Positions 1 to 8,174 of a stretch of DNA of 64,000 nucleotides are shown piece after piece (positions within the stretch are counted from its first letter, which is position 1; every line of letters starts with the position of its first letter). Location: positions 124,001 through 188,000 of the forward strand of contig NZ_SGXE01000002.1 of the NCBI RefSeq assembly GCF_004216895.1, given 5' to 3'. This stretch comes from Aquimarina brevivitae. GTDB taxonomy: Bacteria; Bacteroidota; Bacteroidia; Flavobacteriales; Flavobacteriaceae. Below the pieces are notes generated by a model, which saw only the letters and a program-made list of their open reading frames with translations, had not been told where the DNA came from and ran no database searches. Position numbers and translations under genes: made by a program.

Positions 1-1
1 G

Positions 2-304
2 CGCATCTTTAGAAAAACCGCCTTAAATGTCGAGGAGTTTAATCAAGAGATAGAAGGTAAAACCCCAAATTGGGATAAGGATCGAATTGCGGATTTAGAT
101 AAAGTTATCATACGAATGGCTTTATGTGAGTTCCTAAAATTTCCTTCAATTCCGATCAAAGTCACAATTAACGAATATTTAGAAATCGCAAAAGAATATA
201 GTACTCCTAAAAGTAGTATTTTTATCAATGGTATACTCGATAAAGTCTCGAAGGAGTATCAAGAAAATGGAAGATTAAATAAAGTCGGTCGAGGACTTAT
301 GTAG
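2..304 (+). CDS. nusB: Transcription antitermination factor NusB, C-terminal part
   Basis: The window opens inside this gene. About 100 residues are readable from base 2 without a start codon, including FxxxTALNVEEFN near the cut edge and a helical segment with ALCEFLKFPSIPIKVTINEY and SSIFINGILDKV, which is the conserved NusB C-terminus. NusB binds boxA RNA with NusE and supports antitermination during rRNA transcription in the cytoplasm. The 5' part lies outside the window. The next gene begins about 50 bases downstream in the same direction, so the two may be co-transcribed with yajC. Confidence 0.9.
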   Translation, partial: RIFRKTALNVEEFNQEIEGKTPNWDKDRIADLDKVIIRMALCEFLKFPSIPIKVTINEYLEIAKEYSTPKSSIFINGILDKVSKEYQENGRLNKVGRGLM

Positions 305-354
305 TTTTATAAAAAATAGTATTTTTAACCCTTAAAATTTTAAAAACCCAAGAA

Positions 355-834
355 ATGAAAAAAGGAATCTTAATTTTAGCAGGAATTTTTGCTATGACTG
401 TAGTGTCTTGTAAAGAGAACGCAAGTAAAAAAGTAAAAGAAGAAAATGTAGGAATAGCTGCTGAGCGTGACGAACAAAACAAAGATTTACCTGTAATGAC
501 TTTTGAGGAAACTGAATATGATTTCGGTACCATCAATGAGGGGGATGTTGTAGAGCACGTATTCAAGTTTACAAATACAGGTAAAGCACCATTAGTAATC
601 GTAAGCGCTAAAGGAAGCTGTGGATGTACAGTACCTGAGTGGCCAAAGCAGCCAATCGCTCCAGGAGACTCTGGTGAGATGTTGGTAAAGTTTAATTCTA
701 ATGGTAAACCAAACTTACAAAATAAGCAAGTTACCATTACTACAAATACACAGGCAGGTAAAGAAATCTTAAAAATAAAAGCTATGGTTACTCCAAAGGC
801 TCAACCAGCAAGTGGAACACCAGTAAGCAAATAA
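355..834 (+). CDS. DUF1573 lipoprotein
   Basis: A 159-residue protein with a lipoprotein signal (hydrophobic segment ending VVSC, Cys19), followed by a single DUF1573 domain. The typical features are the EYDFGTINEG strand, FKFTNTGKAPLVI, SCGCTVPEWP and PGDSGEMLVKFN. The domain has an Ig-like/ASPM-SPD-2-Hydin-like fold and is very common in Bacteroidota, but no biochemical role is established. It is probably anchored in the envelope facing the periplasm. It lies between nusB and yajC, with only 4 bases to yajC, so these three are likely one transcript. Confidence 0.85.
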   Translation: MKKGILILAGIFAMTVVSCKENASKKVKEENVGIAAERDEQNKDLPVMTFEETEYDFGTINEGDVVEHVFKFTNTGKAPLVIVSAKGSCGCTVPEWPKQPIAPGDSGEMLVKFNSNGKPNLQNKQVTITTNTQAGKEILKIKAMVTPKAQPASGTPVSK

Positions 835-838
835 TTTT

Positions 839-1135
839 ATGGAACAATTACAATCATTTCTTCCCTTTTTATTGATTATTGTAGTGATGTATTTTTTTAT
901 GATACGTCCACAGATGCAAAAAGCGAAAAAGGAAAAGAAATTTGCAGCGGAGTTAAAAAAAGGAGATCGTGTCATTACTAAAAGTGGTTTACACGGTAAA
1001 GTTTTTGACTTTAGCGAAAAAAACAATGCAGTTGTTATTGAAACTGGGGCAGGTAAACTTACTTTTGATAAATCAGCCATTTCTATGGATATGAGCCAAA
1101 AGTTAAACGCTCCTGCTGCAGCAGAAAAGAAATAA
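839..1135 (+). CDS. yajC: Preprotein translocase subunit YajC
   Basis: A 98-residue protein with one N-terminal membrane helix (LLIIVVMYFFMIRPQ) followed by a basic KAKKEKK stretch and the typical YajC segment LKKGDRVITKSGLHGKV. YajC is a small inner-membrane accessory of the SecDF-YajC complex that assists Sec-dependent export. Its length is normal for the family. It starts 4 bases after the DUF1573 gene and ends just before a strong hairpin terminator, so it is the last gene of this unit. Confidence 0.92.
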   Translation: MEQLQSFLPFLLIIVVMYFFMIRPQMQKAKKEKKFAAELKKGDRVITKSGLHGKVFDFSEKNNAVVIETGAGKLTFDKSAISMDMSQKLNAPAAAEKK

Positions 1136-1163
1136 GACAATATTTTAATTGCATTAAAAACAG

Positions 1164-1192
1164 AAAGCGGTGATCATTCACCGCTTTTTTTT
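1164..1192. terminator. Bidirectional hairpin terminator between yajC and pepT
   Basis: A perfect 10-base stem (AAAGCGGTGA at 1164-1173 against TCACCGCTTT at 1178-1187) with a 4-base loop is followed by a T run and preceded by an A run. It separates two convergent genes and could end transcription from both sides. Confidence 0.85.
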
Positions 1193-1228
1193 ATACTACC
1201 AGGATAAAATAGTACTATGCTAAGTAGA

Positions 1229-2470
1229 CTATTTTTTTTCAGCAGCCGTCAGTTCTGCAACTTTAACAATTACCTCTACCGCTTTGATCATACTCTCTAC
1301 CGGTACGTATTCATAGGGTCCGTGGAAGTTATGGCCACCGGCAAAGATATTTGGACAGGGTAGTCCCATATAACTCAATTGAGATCCGTCTGTTCCTCCT
1401 CGTATCGGTTTAATGATAGGCTCAACGCCTACTGCTTTCATTGCTTTTTCTGCAATAGCTACAATATGCATCACAGGCTCAACCTTTTCCTTCATATTGT
1501 AATATTGATCCTTTATTTCTACGGTAACAATTTCTTTTCCGTGTTCTTCATTAAGGTTTTTAGCTAAATCAATTAGTAACTGTTTTCTATTTTCAAAACG
1601 TTGCTTATCGTGGTCTCTTACAATATATTCTAATTGCGTTTTGTCTACATTACCTTTTATTGTATGTAAATGAAAAAAACCTTCTCGCCCTTCTGTTTGT
1701 TCCGGAACTTCTATTTTAGGTAGTAAATCAATATAATCTTGAGCTATAAGGATGCTATTGACCAATTTACCTTTGGCATAACCAGGATGCACGCTTTTTC
1801 CTTTTACCGTTACCACGGCTCCGGCTGCATTGAAATTCTCATATTCTAATTCACCAATTTGACTACCGTCCATAGTATAGGCCCAGTCTGCTCCAAATTT
1901 TTCAACATCAAATTTATGAGCTCCTCTACCAATTTCTTCATCCGGAGTAAAGCCTACTCGTATTTTTCCGTGCTTAATTTCGGGGTGTTGTACTAAGTAT
2001 TCCATAGCCGTAACAATCTCAGCGATACCTGCTTTATCGTCAGCTCCTAATAGGGTAGTGCCATCTGTGGTAATAAGGGTTTGTCCTTTATACTGCTTAA
2101 GGTCTTCAAAATAGGAAGGGGACAATTTCATATTGTCTTTTGGATTCAAAATAATATCCAATCCATCATATTCATCGATGATCTGTGGTTTCACATTAGC
2201 ACCGGTGAAATCAGGGGTGGTGTCAAAATGTGAGATAAAGCCAATGACTGGTACATCGTGGTCTACGTTAGCTGGTAGCGTTGCCATGATATAGGCATTT
2301 TCATCGATGGTCACATCTTCGAGGCCAATATCCTTGAGTTCATCGACCAATTTGTTTGCTAAATCCCACTGTTTTTCGGTACTAGGTGTCGCAGCACTAT
2401 GAGGATCACTTTCGGTATCAATAGTTACATAACTGATAAAGCGATCTATTATATGTTGTTTTTCAATCAT
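1229..2470 (-). CDS. pepT: Peptidase T (tripeptide aminopeptidase)
   Basis: A 413-residue M20B metallopeptidase that removes the N-terminal residue from tripeptides in the cytoplasm. The binuclear zinc site is readable: H81 and D83 in SHFDTTPD, D144 in LGADDKAG, the general base and ligand pair E178-E179 in TPDEEIG, D201 in TMDGSQ, and a late His in [17 protein letters not shown] near the C-terminus is also typical. Length matches the family (about 410). It is divergent from pyrD with a 73-base shared promoter region and convergent with yajC. Confidence 0.93.
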   Translation of the reverse strand: MIEKQHIIDRFISYVTIDTESDPHSAATPSTEKQWDLANKLVDELKDIGLEDVTIDENAYIMATLPANVDHDVPVIGFISHFDTTPDFTGANVKPQIIDEYDGLDIILNPKDNMKLSPSYFEDLKQYKGQTLITTDGTTLLGADDKAGIAEIVTAMEYLVQHPEIKHGKIRVGFTPDEEIGRGAHKFDVEKFGADWAYTMDGSQIGELEYENFNAAGAVVTVKGKSVHPGYAKGKLVNSILIAQDYIDLLPKIEVPEQTEGREGFFHLHTIKGNVDKTQLEYIVRDHDKQRFENRKQLLIDLAKNLNEEHGKEIVTVEIKDQYYNMKEKVEPVMHIVAIAEKAMKAVGVEPIIKPIRGGTDGSQLSYMGLPCPNIFAGGHNFHGPYEYVPVESMIKAVEVIVKVAELTAAEKK

Positions 2471-2480
2471 GTTTTTATTT

Positions 2481-2521
2481 CAAAAATACATTTTTATTAA
2501 AGGTATTTAAACTTATTTTTG
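2481..2521. promoter_or_regulatory. Divergent promoter region pepT / pyrD
   Basis: Two TAnnTTTG -7 elements face away from each other: TATTTTTG at 2514-2521 (+, towards pyrD) and its reverse complement CAAAAATA at 2481-2488 (-, towards pepT). No good -33 TTG was found for either, so the call rests on the -7 boxes and the divergent layout. Confidence 0.5.
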
Positions 2522-2543
2522 TCCAATAAAATTTCTTCACAAC

Positions 2544-3563
2544 ATGTATCGATCCATACTGAGGCCAATTCTTTTTAACTACGATCCAGAAAAAGTGCAT
2601 CATTTTACCTTTAAAATGATAAAGTTACTAGCTAAATTGCCTTTAATGAGCACTGTTTTTAAGGGAATATATGAGGTTAAAGATCCGCGTTTAGAACGAG
2701 AAGTTTTCGGATTGAAATTTAAAAATCCAGTAGGTTTGGCCGCTGGATTCGATAAAGACGCCAAATTATTTAATGAGTTGTCGGATTTTGGATTTGGTTT
2801 TATTGAAATAGGTACACTAACCCCTAAGCCACAGTCCGGTAATCCAAAAAAGAGATTGTTTCGATTAAAAAAAGATAAGGCCATTATCAATCGCATGGGG
2901 TTTAATAACGGGGGAGTAGCGGAAGCCATAGAACGATTAAAGAAAAATAAAGGGGTGTTGATTGGTGGTAATATTGGTAAAAATAAAGTTACTCCAAATG
3001 AAGATGCGGTTAATGATTACACCTTGTGTTTTGAAGCCTTATTTGAGTATGTAGATTATTTTGTGGTTAATGTAAGTTCTCCAAATACCCCTAATCTAAG
3101 AGCGTTACAGGATAAGGAACCCTTGACCCAACTACTCAAGACACTCAAAGATTTAAATGCAACGAAACCCAAACAGAAACCCATTTTGTTAAAGATAGCC
3201 CCTGATCTTACGGATGACCAATTGATAGATATTATTGAAATCGTACAACAAACTAAAATTGATGGAGTAATCGCTACCAACACTACTATCGATAGATCAG
3301 GTTTACAGTCCGATGAGGAGGTAATTAATGAAATGGGTGGATTAAGTGGTAAACCATTGACCAAAAGATCAACAGAAGTGATTCGATTTTTGGCAGAAAA
3401 AAGTAATAGCGCCTTTCCGATTATTGGAGTGGGTGGAATCCATAGTGCAGAAGACGCCTTAGAAAAATTGGCCGCAGGAGCTAGCCTTGTACAGCTGTAT
3501 ACTGGTTTTATTTATGAAGGTCCGGCCTTGATTAAAAAAATCAATAAAGCGCTTTTAAAGTAG
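2544..3563 (+). CDS. pyrD: Dihydroorotate dehydrogenase (quinone), class 2
   Basis: A 339-residue FMN enzyme that oxidises dihydroorotate to orotate using membrane quinone (pyrimidine synthesis). The class 2 form is shown by the N-terminal helical extension (residues 1-45, [22 protein letters not shown]) that docks on the membrane. Also visible are [12 protein letters not shown] at about 61-72, NRMGFNN at 117-122, the [12 protein letters not shown] segment near 175-185 that carries the catalytic serine of this class, and the phosphate-binding [19 protein letters not shown] near the end. A LysE-family gene follows after one base and may be translationally coupled. Confidence 0.96.
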   Translation: MYRSILRPILFNYDPEKVHHFTFKMIKLLAKLPLMSTVFKGIYEVKDPRLEREVFGLKFKNPVGLAAGFDKDAKLFNELSDFGFGFIEIGTLTPKPQSGNPKKRLFRLKKDKAIINRMGFNNGGVAEAIERLKKNKGVLIGGNIGKNKVTPNEDAVNDYTLCFEALFEYVDYFVVNVSSPNTPNLRALQDKEPLTQLLKTLKDLNATKPKQKPILLKIAPDLTDDQLIDIIEIVQQTKIDGVIATNTTIDRSGLQSDEEVINEMGGLSGKPLTKRSTEVIRFLAEKSNSAFPIIGVGGIHSAEDALEKLAAGASLVQLYTGFIYEGPALIKKINKALLK

Positions 3564-3564
3564 T

Positions 3565-4197
3565 ATGGATATCCAGGTAGATATCTTATTGGGGTTTGCT
3601 ATATCGGTATTTGCGTTGGCGATATCTCCAGGACCAGATAATATATTTGTTTTACTACAAAGTATCGCTCACGGAGTAAAGAGTGGTTTACTGGTCGTTT
3701 TAGGATTAATGACTGGCTGTTTAGTGCATACTACCTTAGTTGCTTTTGGTGTTTCTGCTTTGATTAAAGAGAGTGATCTAATCTTTTTAGTGATAAAAAT
3801 TTTTGGAGCGTCTTACTTGTTTTTTTTGGCGTTTAGAGTGTTTAAAAGCGATGCAACCATACACTTGAATTCTTCAACAGTACCTGTAAAATCTGACAAA
3901 GCGCTATTTAAACAGGGATTTATGATGAATGTATTAAATCCTAAAGTATCCATTTTCTTTTTGGCCTTTTTTCCAGGCTTTCTATTTAGTCAAGATCTTA
4001 ATAAGATTACACAGTTTTATATCCTAGGATTAGGTTTTATAGTGATATCTTTTATTGTATTTGGACTTATCGCTTTGCTTTCGGGTAGGATATCAAAATA
4101 TGTAAAAGAGCATAAAAAAATCGGTGGATTTTTAAAATGGCTGCAAATAATCGTCTTTATCGGAATTGGAATTTTTATTCTTCTTTCTGAAAAATAA
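3565..4197 (+). CDS. LysE/RhtB family amino-acid exporter
   Basis: A 210-residue inner-membrane protein with about six hydrophobic segments. The N-terminus carries the family signature ISPGPDNIFVL, followed by GLLVVLGLMTGCLVHT and later NVLNPKVSIFFLAFFPGF. The family exports amino acids or derivatives such as homoserine, threonine and lysine. The substrate cannot be told from sequence. It follows pyrD by one base, which suggests a shared transcript rather than a shared function. Confidence 0.85.
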   Translation: MDIQVDILLGFAISVFALAISPGPDNIFVLLQSIAHGVKSGLLVVLGLMTGCLVHTTLVAFGVSALIKESDLIFLVIKIFGASYLFFLAFRVFKSDATIHLNSSTVPVKSDKALFKQGFMMNVLNPKVSIFFLAFFPGFLFSQDLNKITQFYILGLGFIVISFIVFGLIALLSGRISKYVKEHKKIGGFLKWLQIIVFIGIGIFILLSEK

Positions 4198-4246
4198 TCA
4201 TATTTTTATACCCAATGTTGAACTTCTTTTATTGTAAAGCTATCCA

Positions 4247-5113
4247 ATGAGCGAAAAAGTAAAAATAATTGAATGCCCAAGAGATGCGATGCAGGGTATC
4301 AAAGATTTTATTCCTACGGATAAAAAGGTTCAATATATTCAATCCTTACTACGGTGTGGATTTGATACCATTGACTTTGGTAGTTTTGTTTCGCCCAAAG
4401 CCATTCCTCAAATGGTAGATACTGCTGAGGTTTTGGCTAAACTCGATTTATCAGATACCCAAAGCAAATTGTTGGCTATTGTGGCTAATGTACGTGGGGC
4501 TCAGGATGCTTCTCAGTTTTCAGAGATTGATTATTTAGGGTATCCATTCTCTATATCCGAAAATTTTCAAATGCGTAATACGCATAAAACCATTGCCGAA
4601 TCTATCGTTACCCTTCAAGAAATACTTGAAATTGCAGATGCTCATAATAAAAGCGTAGTAGCATATTTGTCTATGGGGTTTGGCAACCCTTATGGAGACC
4701 CTTGGAATGTTGACATCGTAGGCGAATGGACAGAAAAGCTGGGAAAGATGGGCGTACAGATTTTATCTTTATCCGATACAGTAGGTACATCTTCACCTGA
4801 GGTGATAGACTACTTATTTTCCAACCTAATTCCTAAGTATCCTGATATTGAATTTGGAGCTCATCTCCATACTACCCCAACAACTTGGTTCGAAAAAGTG
4901 GATGCGGCTTTTAATGCCGGATGCAGAAGGTTCGATGGAGCGATACAAGGATTTGGAGGTTGTCCTATGGCAAAAGATGAGCTAACCGGTAATATGCCCA
5001 CAGAACGTATGATTTCTTATTTTACGACAAAAAATGCAGATACTAATATCAGAACCTTAAGTTTTGAGTCTTCACATAATGAAGCGACTAAAATTTTTAC
5101 CCATTACCATTAA
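4247..5113 (+). CDS. Hydroxymethylglutaryl-CoA lyase-like enzyme
   Basis: A 288-residue TIM-barrel of the HMGL-like family. HMG-CoA lyase splits HMG-CoA into acetoacetate and acetyl-CoA in leucine breakdown. Visible motifs are ECPRDAMQG at about 9-17 (the R-D-x-x-Q substrate and metal motif), SFVSPKAIPQM, GAHLHTTP (metal-binding histidines) and GAIQGFGGCPMA with the catalytic cysteine of the family. The canonical EVGPRDGLQ motif reads IECPRDAMQ here, which leaves some room for a related acyl-CoA lyase. The next gene starts 10 bases downstream. Confidence 0.82.
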   Translation: MSEKVKIIECPRDAMQGIKDFIPTDKKVQYIQSLLRCGFDTIDFGSFVSPKAIPQMVDTAEVLAKLDLSDTQSKLLAIVANVRGAQDASQFSEIDYLGYPFSISENFQMRNTHKTIAESIVTLQEILEIADAHNKSVVAYLSMGFGNPYGDPWNVDIVGEWTEKLGKMGVQILSLSDTVGTSSPEVIDYLFSNLIPKYPDIEFGAHLHTTPTTWFEKVDAAFNAGCRRFDGAIQGFGGCPMAKDELTGNMPTERMISYFTTKNADTNIRTLSFESSHNEATKIFTHYH

Positions 5114-5123
5114 TATAAAACTC

Positions 5124-5585
5124 ATGAAAAAAGTAGGAAAAATAATAGGAGGCGTACTCCTTATTGCTTTAGTTATTATCCAATTTATAAGACCAAAAAA
5201 GAATCAACAGGGATATGAAAGCGTTGTCGCTTTTGAAGCGGAAACACAATCCACGGAGGAAATCAAAACCATTTTGAGGAATAATTGTTACGATTGTCAT
5301 AGTAACCAAACTACCTATCCTTGGTATGCAGAAATTGCACCGGTATCCTATTGGTTAAATGATCATATTGAAGAAGGTAAAGAACATTTTAATGTATCTG
5401 AATGGGAAAGCTATAGTGTAAAAAGAAAAGATCATAAGCTCGAAGAGTTAGAAGAAGAAGTAGAGGAAGGACATATGCCTTTAGATTCCTATACTTGGCT
5501 GCACGGTGACCTTACCAAAGACCAACAAACGGCACTTATTGAGTGGGCAAAAAAATCAAGAAAAGCATTACAGGCTAAAAAATAG
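5124..5585 (+). CDS. Haem-binding domain protein with CxxCH
   Basis: A 153-residue protein with an N-terminal membrane anchor (GGVLLIALVIIQFI, residues 9-22) and a periplasmic domain with a single c-type haem motif C55-Y-D-C58-H59 followed by SNQTTYPWYAEIAPVSYW. This matches the 'haem-binding domain' family (Haem_bd). The start at 5124 was chosen because an in-frame start 20 codons upstream overlaps the previous gene and lacks a signal-like N-terminus. It probably acts in electron transfer or cytochrome chemistry in the periplasm. The partner is unknown. Confidence 0.82.
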   Translation: MKKVGKIIGGVLLIALVIIQFIRPKKNQQGYESVVAFEAETQSTEEIKTILRNNCYDCHSNQTTYPWYAEIAPVSYWLNDHIEEGKEHFNVSEWESYSVKRKDHKLEELEEEVEEGHMPLDSYTWLHGDLTKDQQTALIEWAKKSRKALQAKK

Positions 5586-5621
5586 TATTTCTATTTTTCT
5601 GTAAAACAGCTGCTTGTAAAT

Positions 5622-5646
5622 TTTATTTAGATTTAATATAAATAAA
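5622..5646. promoter_or_regulatory. AT-rich dyad (site A), candidate Fur-type operator
   Basis: A 25-base near-perfect palindrome with a single mismatched pair, containing TTATTTAGATTTAATA and ending AAATAAA. It lies directly upstream of the -33 element of the DUF4856-imelysin-HTTM-TonB operon. The same 16-mer recurs at 13213-13228 next to the ferritin gene, and a third related site lies at 5689-5709. Recognition by a Fur-type or other metal regulator is inferred from the gene context. Confidence 0.55.
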
Positions 5647-5647
5647 T

Positions 5648-5678
5648 TTTGTGAAAACTGATGTGATAAATATATTTG
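5648..5678 (+). promoter_or_regulatory. Promoter of the metal-uptake operon
   Basis: TTTG at 5648-5651, 19 bases, then TATATTTG at 5671-5678. This is a full Bacteroidota-type promoter about 40 bases upstream of the DUF4856 start. Dyads A (5622-5646) and B (5689-5709) flank it on both sides. Confidence 0.75.
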
Positions 5679-5688
5679 CATCAGTTTA

Positions 5689-5709
5689 TTATTTAAAATA
5701 AGTCTAAAT
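5689..5709. promoter_or_regulatory. AT-rich dyad (site B), inverted relative of site A
   Basis: The reverse complement of this 21-base stretch reads ATTTAGACTTATTTTAAATA plus A. It matches the corresponding part of site A at 18 of 21 positions. It lies between the -7 box and the DUF4856 start, where bound protein would block transcription. Confidence 0.45.
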
Positions 5710-5719
5710 TAAAAGAAAT

Positions 5720-6943
5720 ATGAAATTTAATAGCATTGCCAAAGGTGCATTTGTTTTAGGAGCAACTCTACTACTATCTTGTTCTTCGGATGATGATACA
5801 ACTCCAGGAATTGTTGAACCAGCAACGTACAATTTTACAAGAAATAACGAAAGCACGGTTAGTTTTTCAGGTCAGACTACCCGTATTTTAATGGCTGAAG
5901 AATTAGCAGCTGCTTTTTTAGACCCTACTGCTACAGAAGCGGAGTTAGATGCTATGTTTGCGCATCAGCAAGGAGATAACGATTTTTCTGATGCTGATTT
6001 AAACGCTTCTGATAAAAATATTTTAAGCAAAACTGCGGCGTCAAGAGACTTTTTCTTTGCCAATACAGTAGCATCTGCTGACATCAAAGCAGATTATCAA
6101 TTATGGATCGCAAATCAGGTAAGCGAAGTGTTTCCAAATTGGAATACTGATGCTACCGCAGGTCAGGCAGGAGCTATACAAGAAGCCGGTGGTGGCCCAG
6201 TGCGTTATGTCAATGCAGAAGGGGTAGAATACAACCAGCTTTTTACGAAATCTCTTATTGGTGCATTAATGTTAGATCAAGCATTAAACAATTACTTAAG
6301 TTCTGCAGTTTTAGATGAAGCGGACAACATCGAAAATAATAACAATGGGATTACCGCCGAAGGTAGAAACTATACCACTATGGAACACAAGTGGGATGAA
6401 GCTTACGGTTATTTCTATGGTACTGCTGCAGATCCTGCGAATCCAAATGCTACTATCGGACAGGATGATGGGTTTATGAACAAATATATTGGTAGAGCAG
6501 AAAATGATTCAGACTTTGCAGGTATAGCTGCAGATATATTTAATGCATTTAAGTTAGGAAGAGCAGCTATTGTAGCTAAAGATTATACCGTTAGAGATGC
6601 TCAGGCGGAAATTATTAGAGAAAAAGCATCAGAGATCATAGGAATCCGTGCCGTGTACTATCTACAACAAGGTAAGTTAGGTTTAGAGGCAGGTGTAGTA
6701 GACTACGCTAGTGTCTTCCATGATTTATCAGAGGGATTAGGATTCATTTACGCATTGCAGTTTACAAGAAGACCAGGAACAACTCAACCCTATTTTACTA
6801 AAACTGAGGTAGAAGATTTTATAACTACTCTTGTGGATACACCACAGAATGGTTTCTGGAACGTTACACCAGCGACATTACAAACTATGTCCGAAACGAT
6901 TGCGGCAGAATTCAATTTTACAATTGAAGAAGCGGCAAATTAA
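5720..6943 (+). CDS. DUF4856 domain lipoprotein
   Basis: A 407-residue lipoprotein (signal ending LLLSCSS, then an Asp-rich linker) that belongs to the DUF4856 family of Bacteroidota. It is mostly helical, with the characteristic segments SFSGQTTRILMAEEL near the N-terminus and NYTTMEHKWDEAYGYFYG in the middle. The biochemical role is unknown. In this order (DUF4856, imelysin, HTTM, TonB receptor) the family belongs to a recurrent cluster thought to take up iron or another metal. It is the first gene after a clear promoter flanked by AT-rich dyads. Confidence 0.82.
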   Translation: MKFNSIAKGAFVLGATLLLSCSSDDDTTPGIVEPATYNFTRNNESTVSFSGQTTRILMAEELAAAFLDPTATEAELDAMFAHQQGDNDFSDADLNASDKNILSKTAASRDFFFANTVASADIKADYQLWIANQVSEVFPNWNTDATAGQAGAIQEAGGGPVRYVNAEGVEYNQLFTKSLIGALMLDQALNNYLSSAVLDEADNIENNNNGITAEGRNYTTMEHKWDEAYGYFYGTAADPANPNATIGQDDGFMNKYIGRAENDSDFAGIAADIFNAFKLGRAAIVAKDYTVRDAQAEIIREKASEIIGIRAVYYLQQGKLGLEAGVVDYASVFHDLSEGLGFIYALQFTRRPGTTQPYFTKTEVEDFITTLVDTPQNGFWNVTPATLQTMSETIAAEFNFTIEEAAN

Positions 6944-7003
6944 GTATACGTTAATTCTGATAAAAAGTAGTGGAGATAACTAGTTGTTTTTCTACGCTTT
7001 TAA

Positions 7004-7011
7004 TACATTTG
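7004..7011 (+). promoter_or_regulatory. Possible internal promoter before the imelysin gene
   Basis: TACATTTG at 7004-7011 with TTG at 6984-6986, 17 bases apart, 32 bases upstream of the imelysin-like gene. It fits the TTG-N17-20-TAnnTTTG pattern, so the downstream genes may have their own start in addition to read-through. Confidence 0.55.
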
Positions 7012-7042
7012 CAAAAATTTATTAAGAATAAATAAAAATAAG

Positions 7043-8152
7043 ATGAAGAGGTTATCATTTGTTGGAATACTATTTATTACACTATTACTTTCTTGTTCTA
7101 CCGAGGACGATGTTAATGGCGGCGGTGGAGATCAAAGTGGATTTGATAGAAAAGTGTTGTTAGAAAATGTAGCAGATAATATTGCGATACCTGCTTATGA
7201 AAATTTAGCAGCGCGTCTAAATTCTTTACAGTCTAGCACCACTGCATTTACCACAACGGTTAGTGTGGAGAATTTAACTAGTCTGAGAACATCTTGGAAA
7301 CAAGCCTATGTGTCATGGCAAGCCATCAGTTTTCTTGAAATTGGAAAAGCAGAAGAGATTTCATTCCGAAATTTTATGAATGTTTACCCAGTGACTGTTG
7401 CAGACATTGAGGCTAATATTTCTTCGGGTTCCTATGACTTATCATTGGTTTCTAAACAAGATGAACAGGGATTCGCAGCAATAGATTACCTATTAAATGG
7501 AATAGGAACTACCGATGAAGAGGTAGTCGCTGTGTTCAATGAACCTACAACAGGTGCTAATTATAGACAGTACCTTACTGATGTTGTAGCCAGGATGGTT
7601 CAATTGACGGATGTTGTAGTATCGGATTGGAAAGGAGCCTATAGAGATAATTTTGTAAACAATAGTGGTTCTTCAGCGACCAGTTCTTTTGATAAACTGG
7701 TAAATGACTACCTATTTCATTATGAAAAGCATCTAAGAGCAGGTAAAATTGGAATTCCTGCCGGAGCTTTTAATAATGTTCCCTTAGAAGATAGAGTTGA
7801 AGCATATTATGATGGGGAGTTTTCCAAAACTCTATTTTTAGCTAACCTGAATGCTATGCAAGACTTTTTTAATGGCAAGCATTTTGATGCGGCAACTAAT
7901 GGAGAAAGTTTTAAAACCTATCTTGAGTACTTAAACCGAAATGATTTGAGTACTTTAATTAACGATCAGTTTGATATCATACGATTGGAATCAGCAGAAC
8001 TTGATGATAATTTTTCTGCGCAGGTAAGGACCAATAATACATTGATGCTTCAAACCTTTGACAATCTTCAAGCAAATGTAGTATTACTAAAAGTTGATAT
8101 GTTGTCAGCATTTAGCGTAAGTGTTGATTTTATAGATGCAGATGGAGATTAA
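7043..8152 (+). CDS. Imelysin-like lipoprotein (degenerate GxHxxE)
   Basis: A 369-residue lipoprotein (LLLSCSTEDD, Cys18) of the imelysin / insulin-cleaving-like family, which has two helical-bundle repeats and acts in iron handling at the envelope. Typical segments are TSWKQAYVSWQAISFLEIG, the NVYPV region and FHYEKHLRAGKIGIPAG. The family motif GxHxxE appears as G143-F-A-A-I-D148, so the His is replaced by Ala and the Glu by Asp. It lies between DUF4856 and HTTM genes in one direction and is probably co-transcribed. Confidence 0.82.
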   Translation: MKRLSFVGILFITLLLSCSTEDDVNGGGGDQSGFDRKVLLENVADNIAIPAYENLAARLNSLQSSTTAFTTTVSVENLTSLRTSWKQAYVSWQAISFLEIGKAEEISFRNFMNVYPVTVADIEANISSGSYDLSLVSKQDEQGFAAIDYLLNGIGTTDEEVVAVFNEPTTGANYRQYLTDVVARMVQLTDVVVSDWKGAYRDNFVNNSGSSATSSFDKLVNDYLFHYEKHLRAGKIGIPAGAFNNVPLEDRVEAYYDGEFSKTLFLANLNAMQDFFNGKHFDAATNGESFKTYLEYLNRNDLSTLINDQFDIIRLESAELDDNFSAQVRTNNTLMLQTFDNLQANVVLLKVDMLSAFSVSVDFIDADGD

Positions 8153-8174
8153 GTAGTACCACCATCAATTCATT

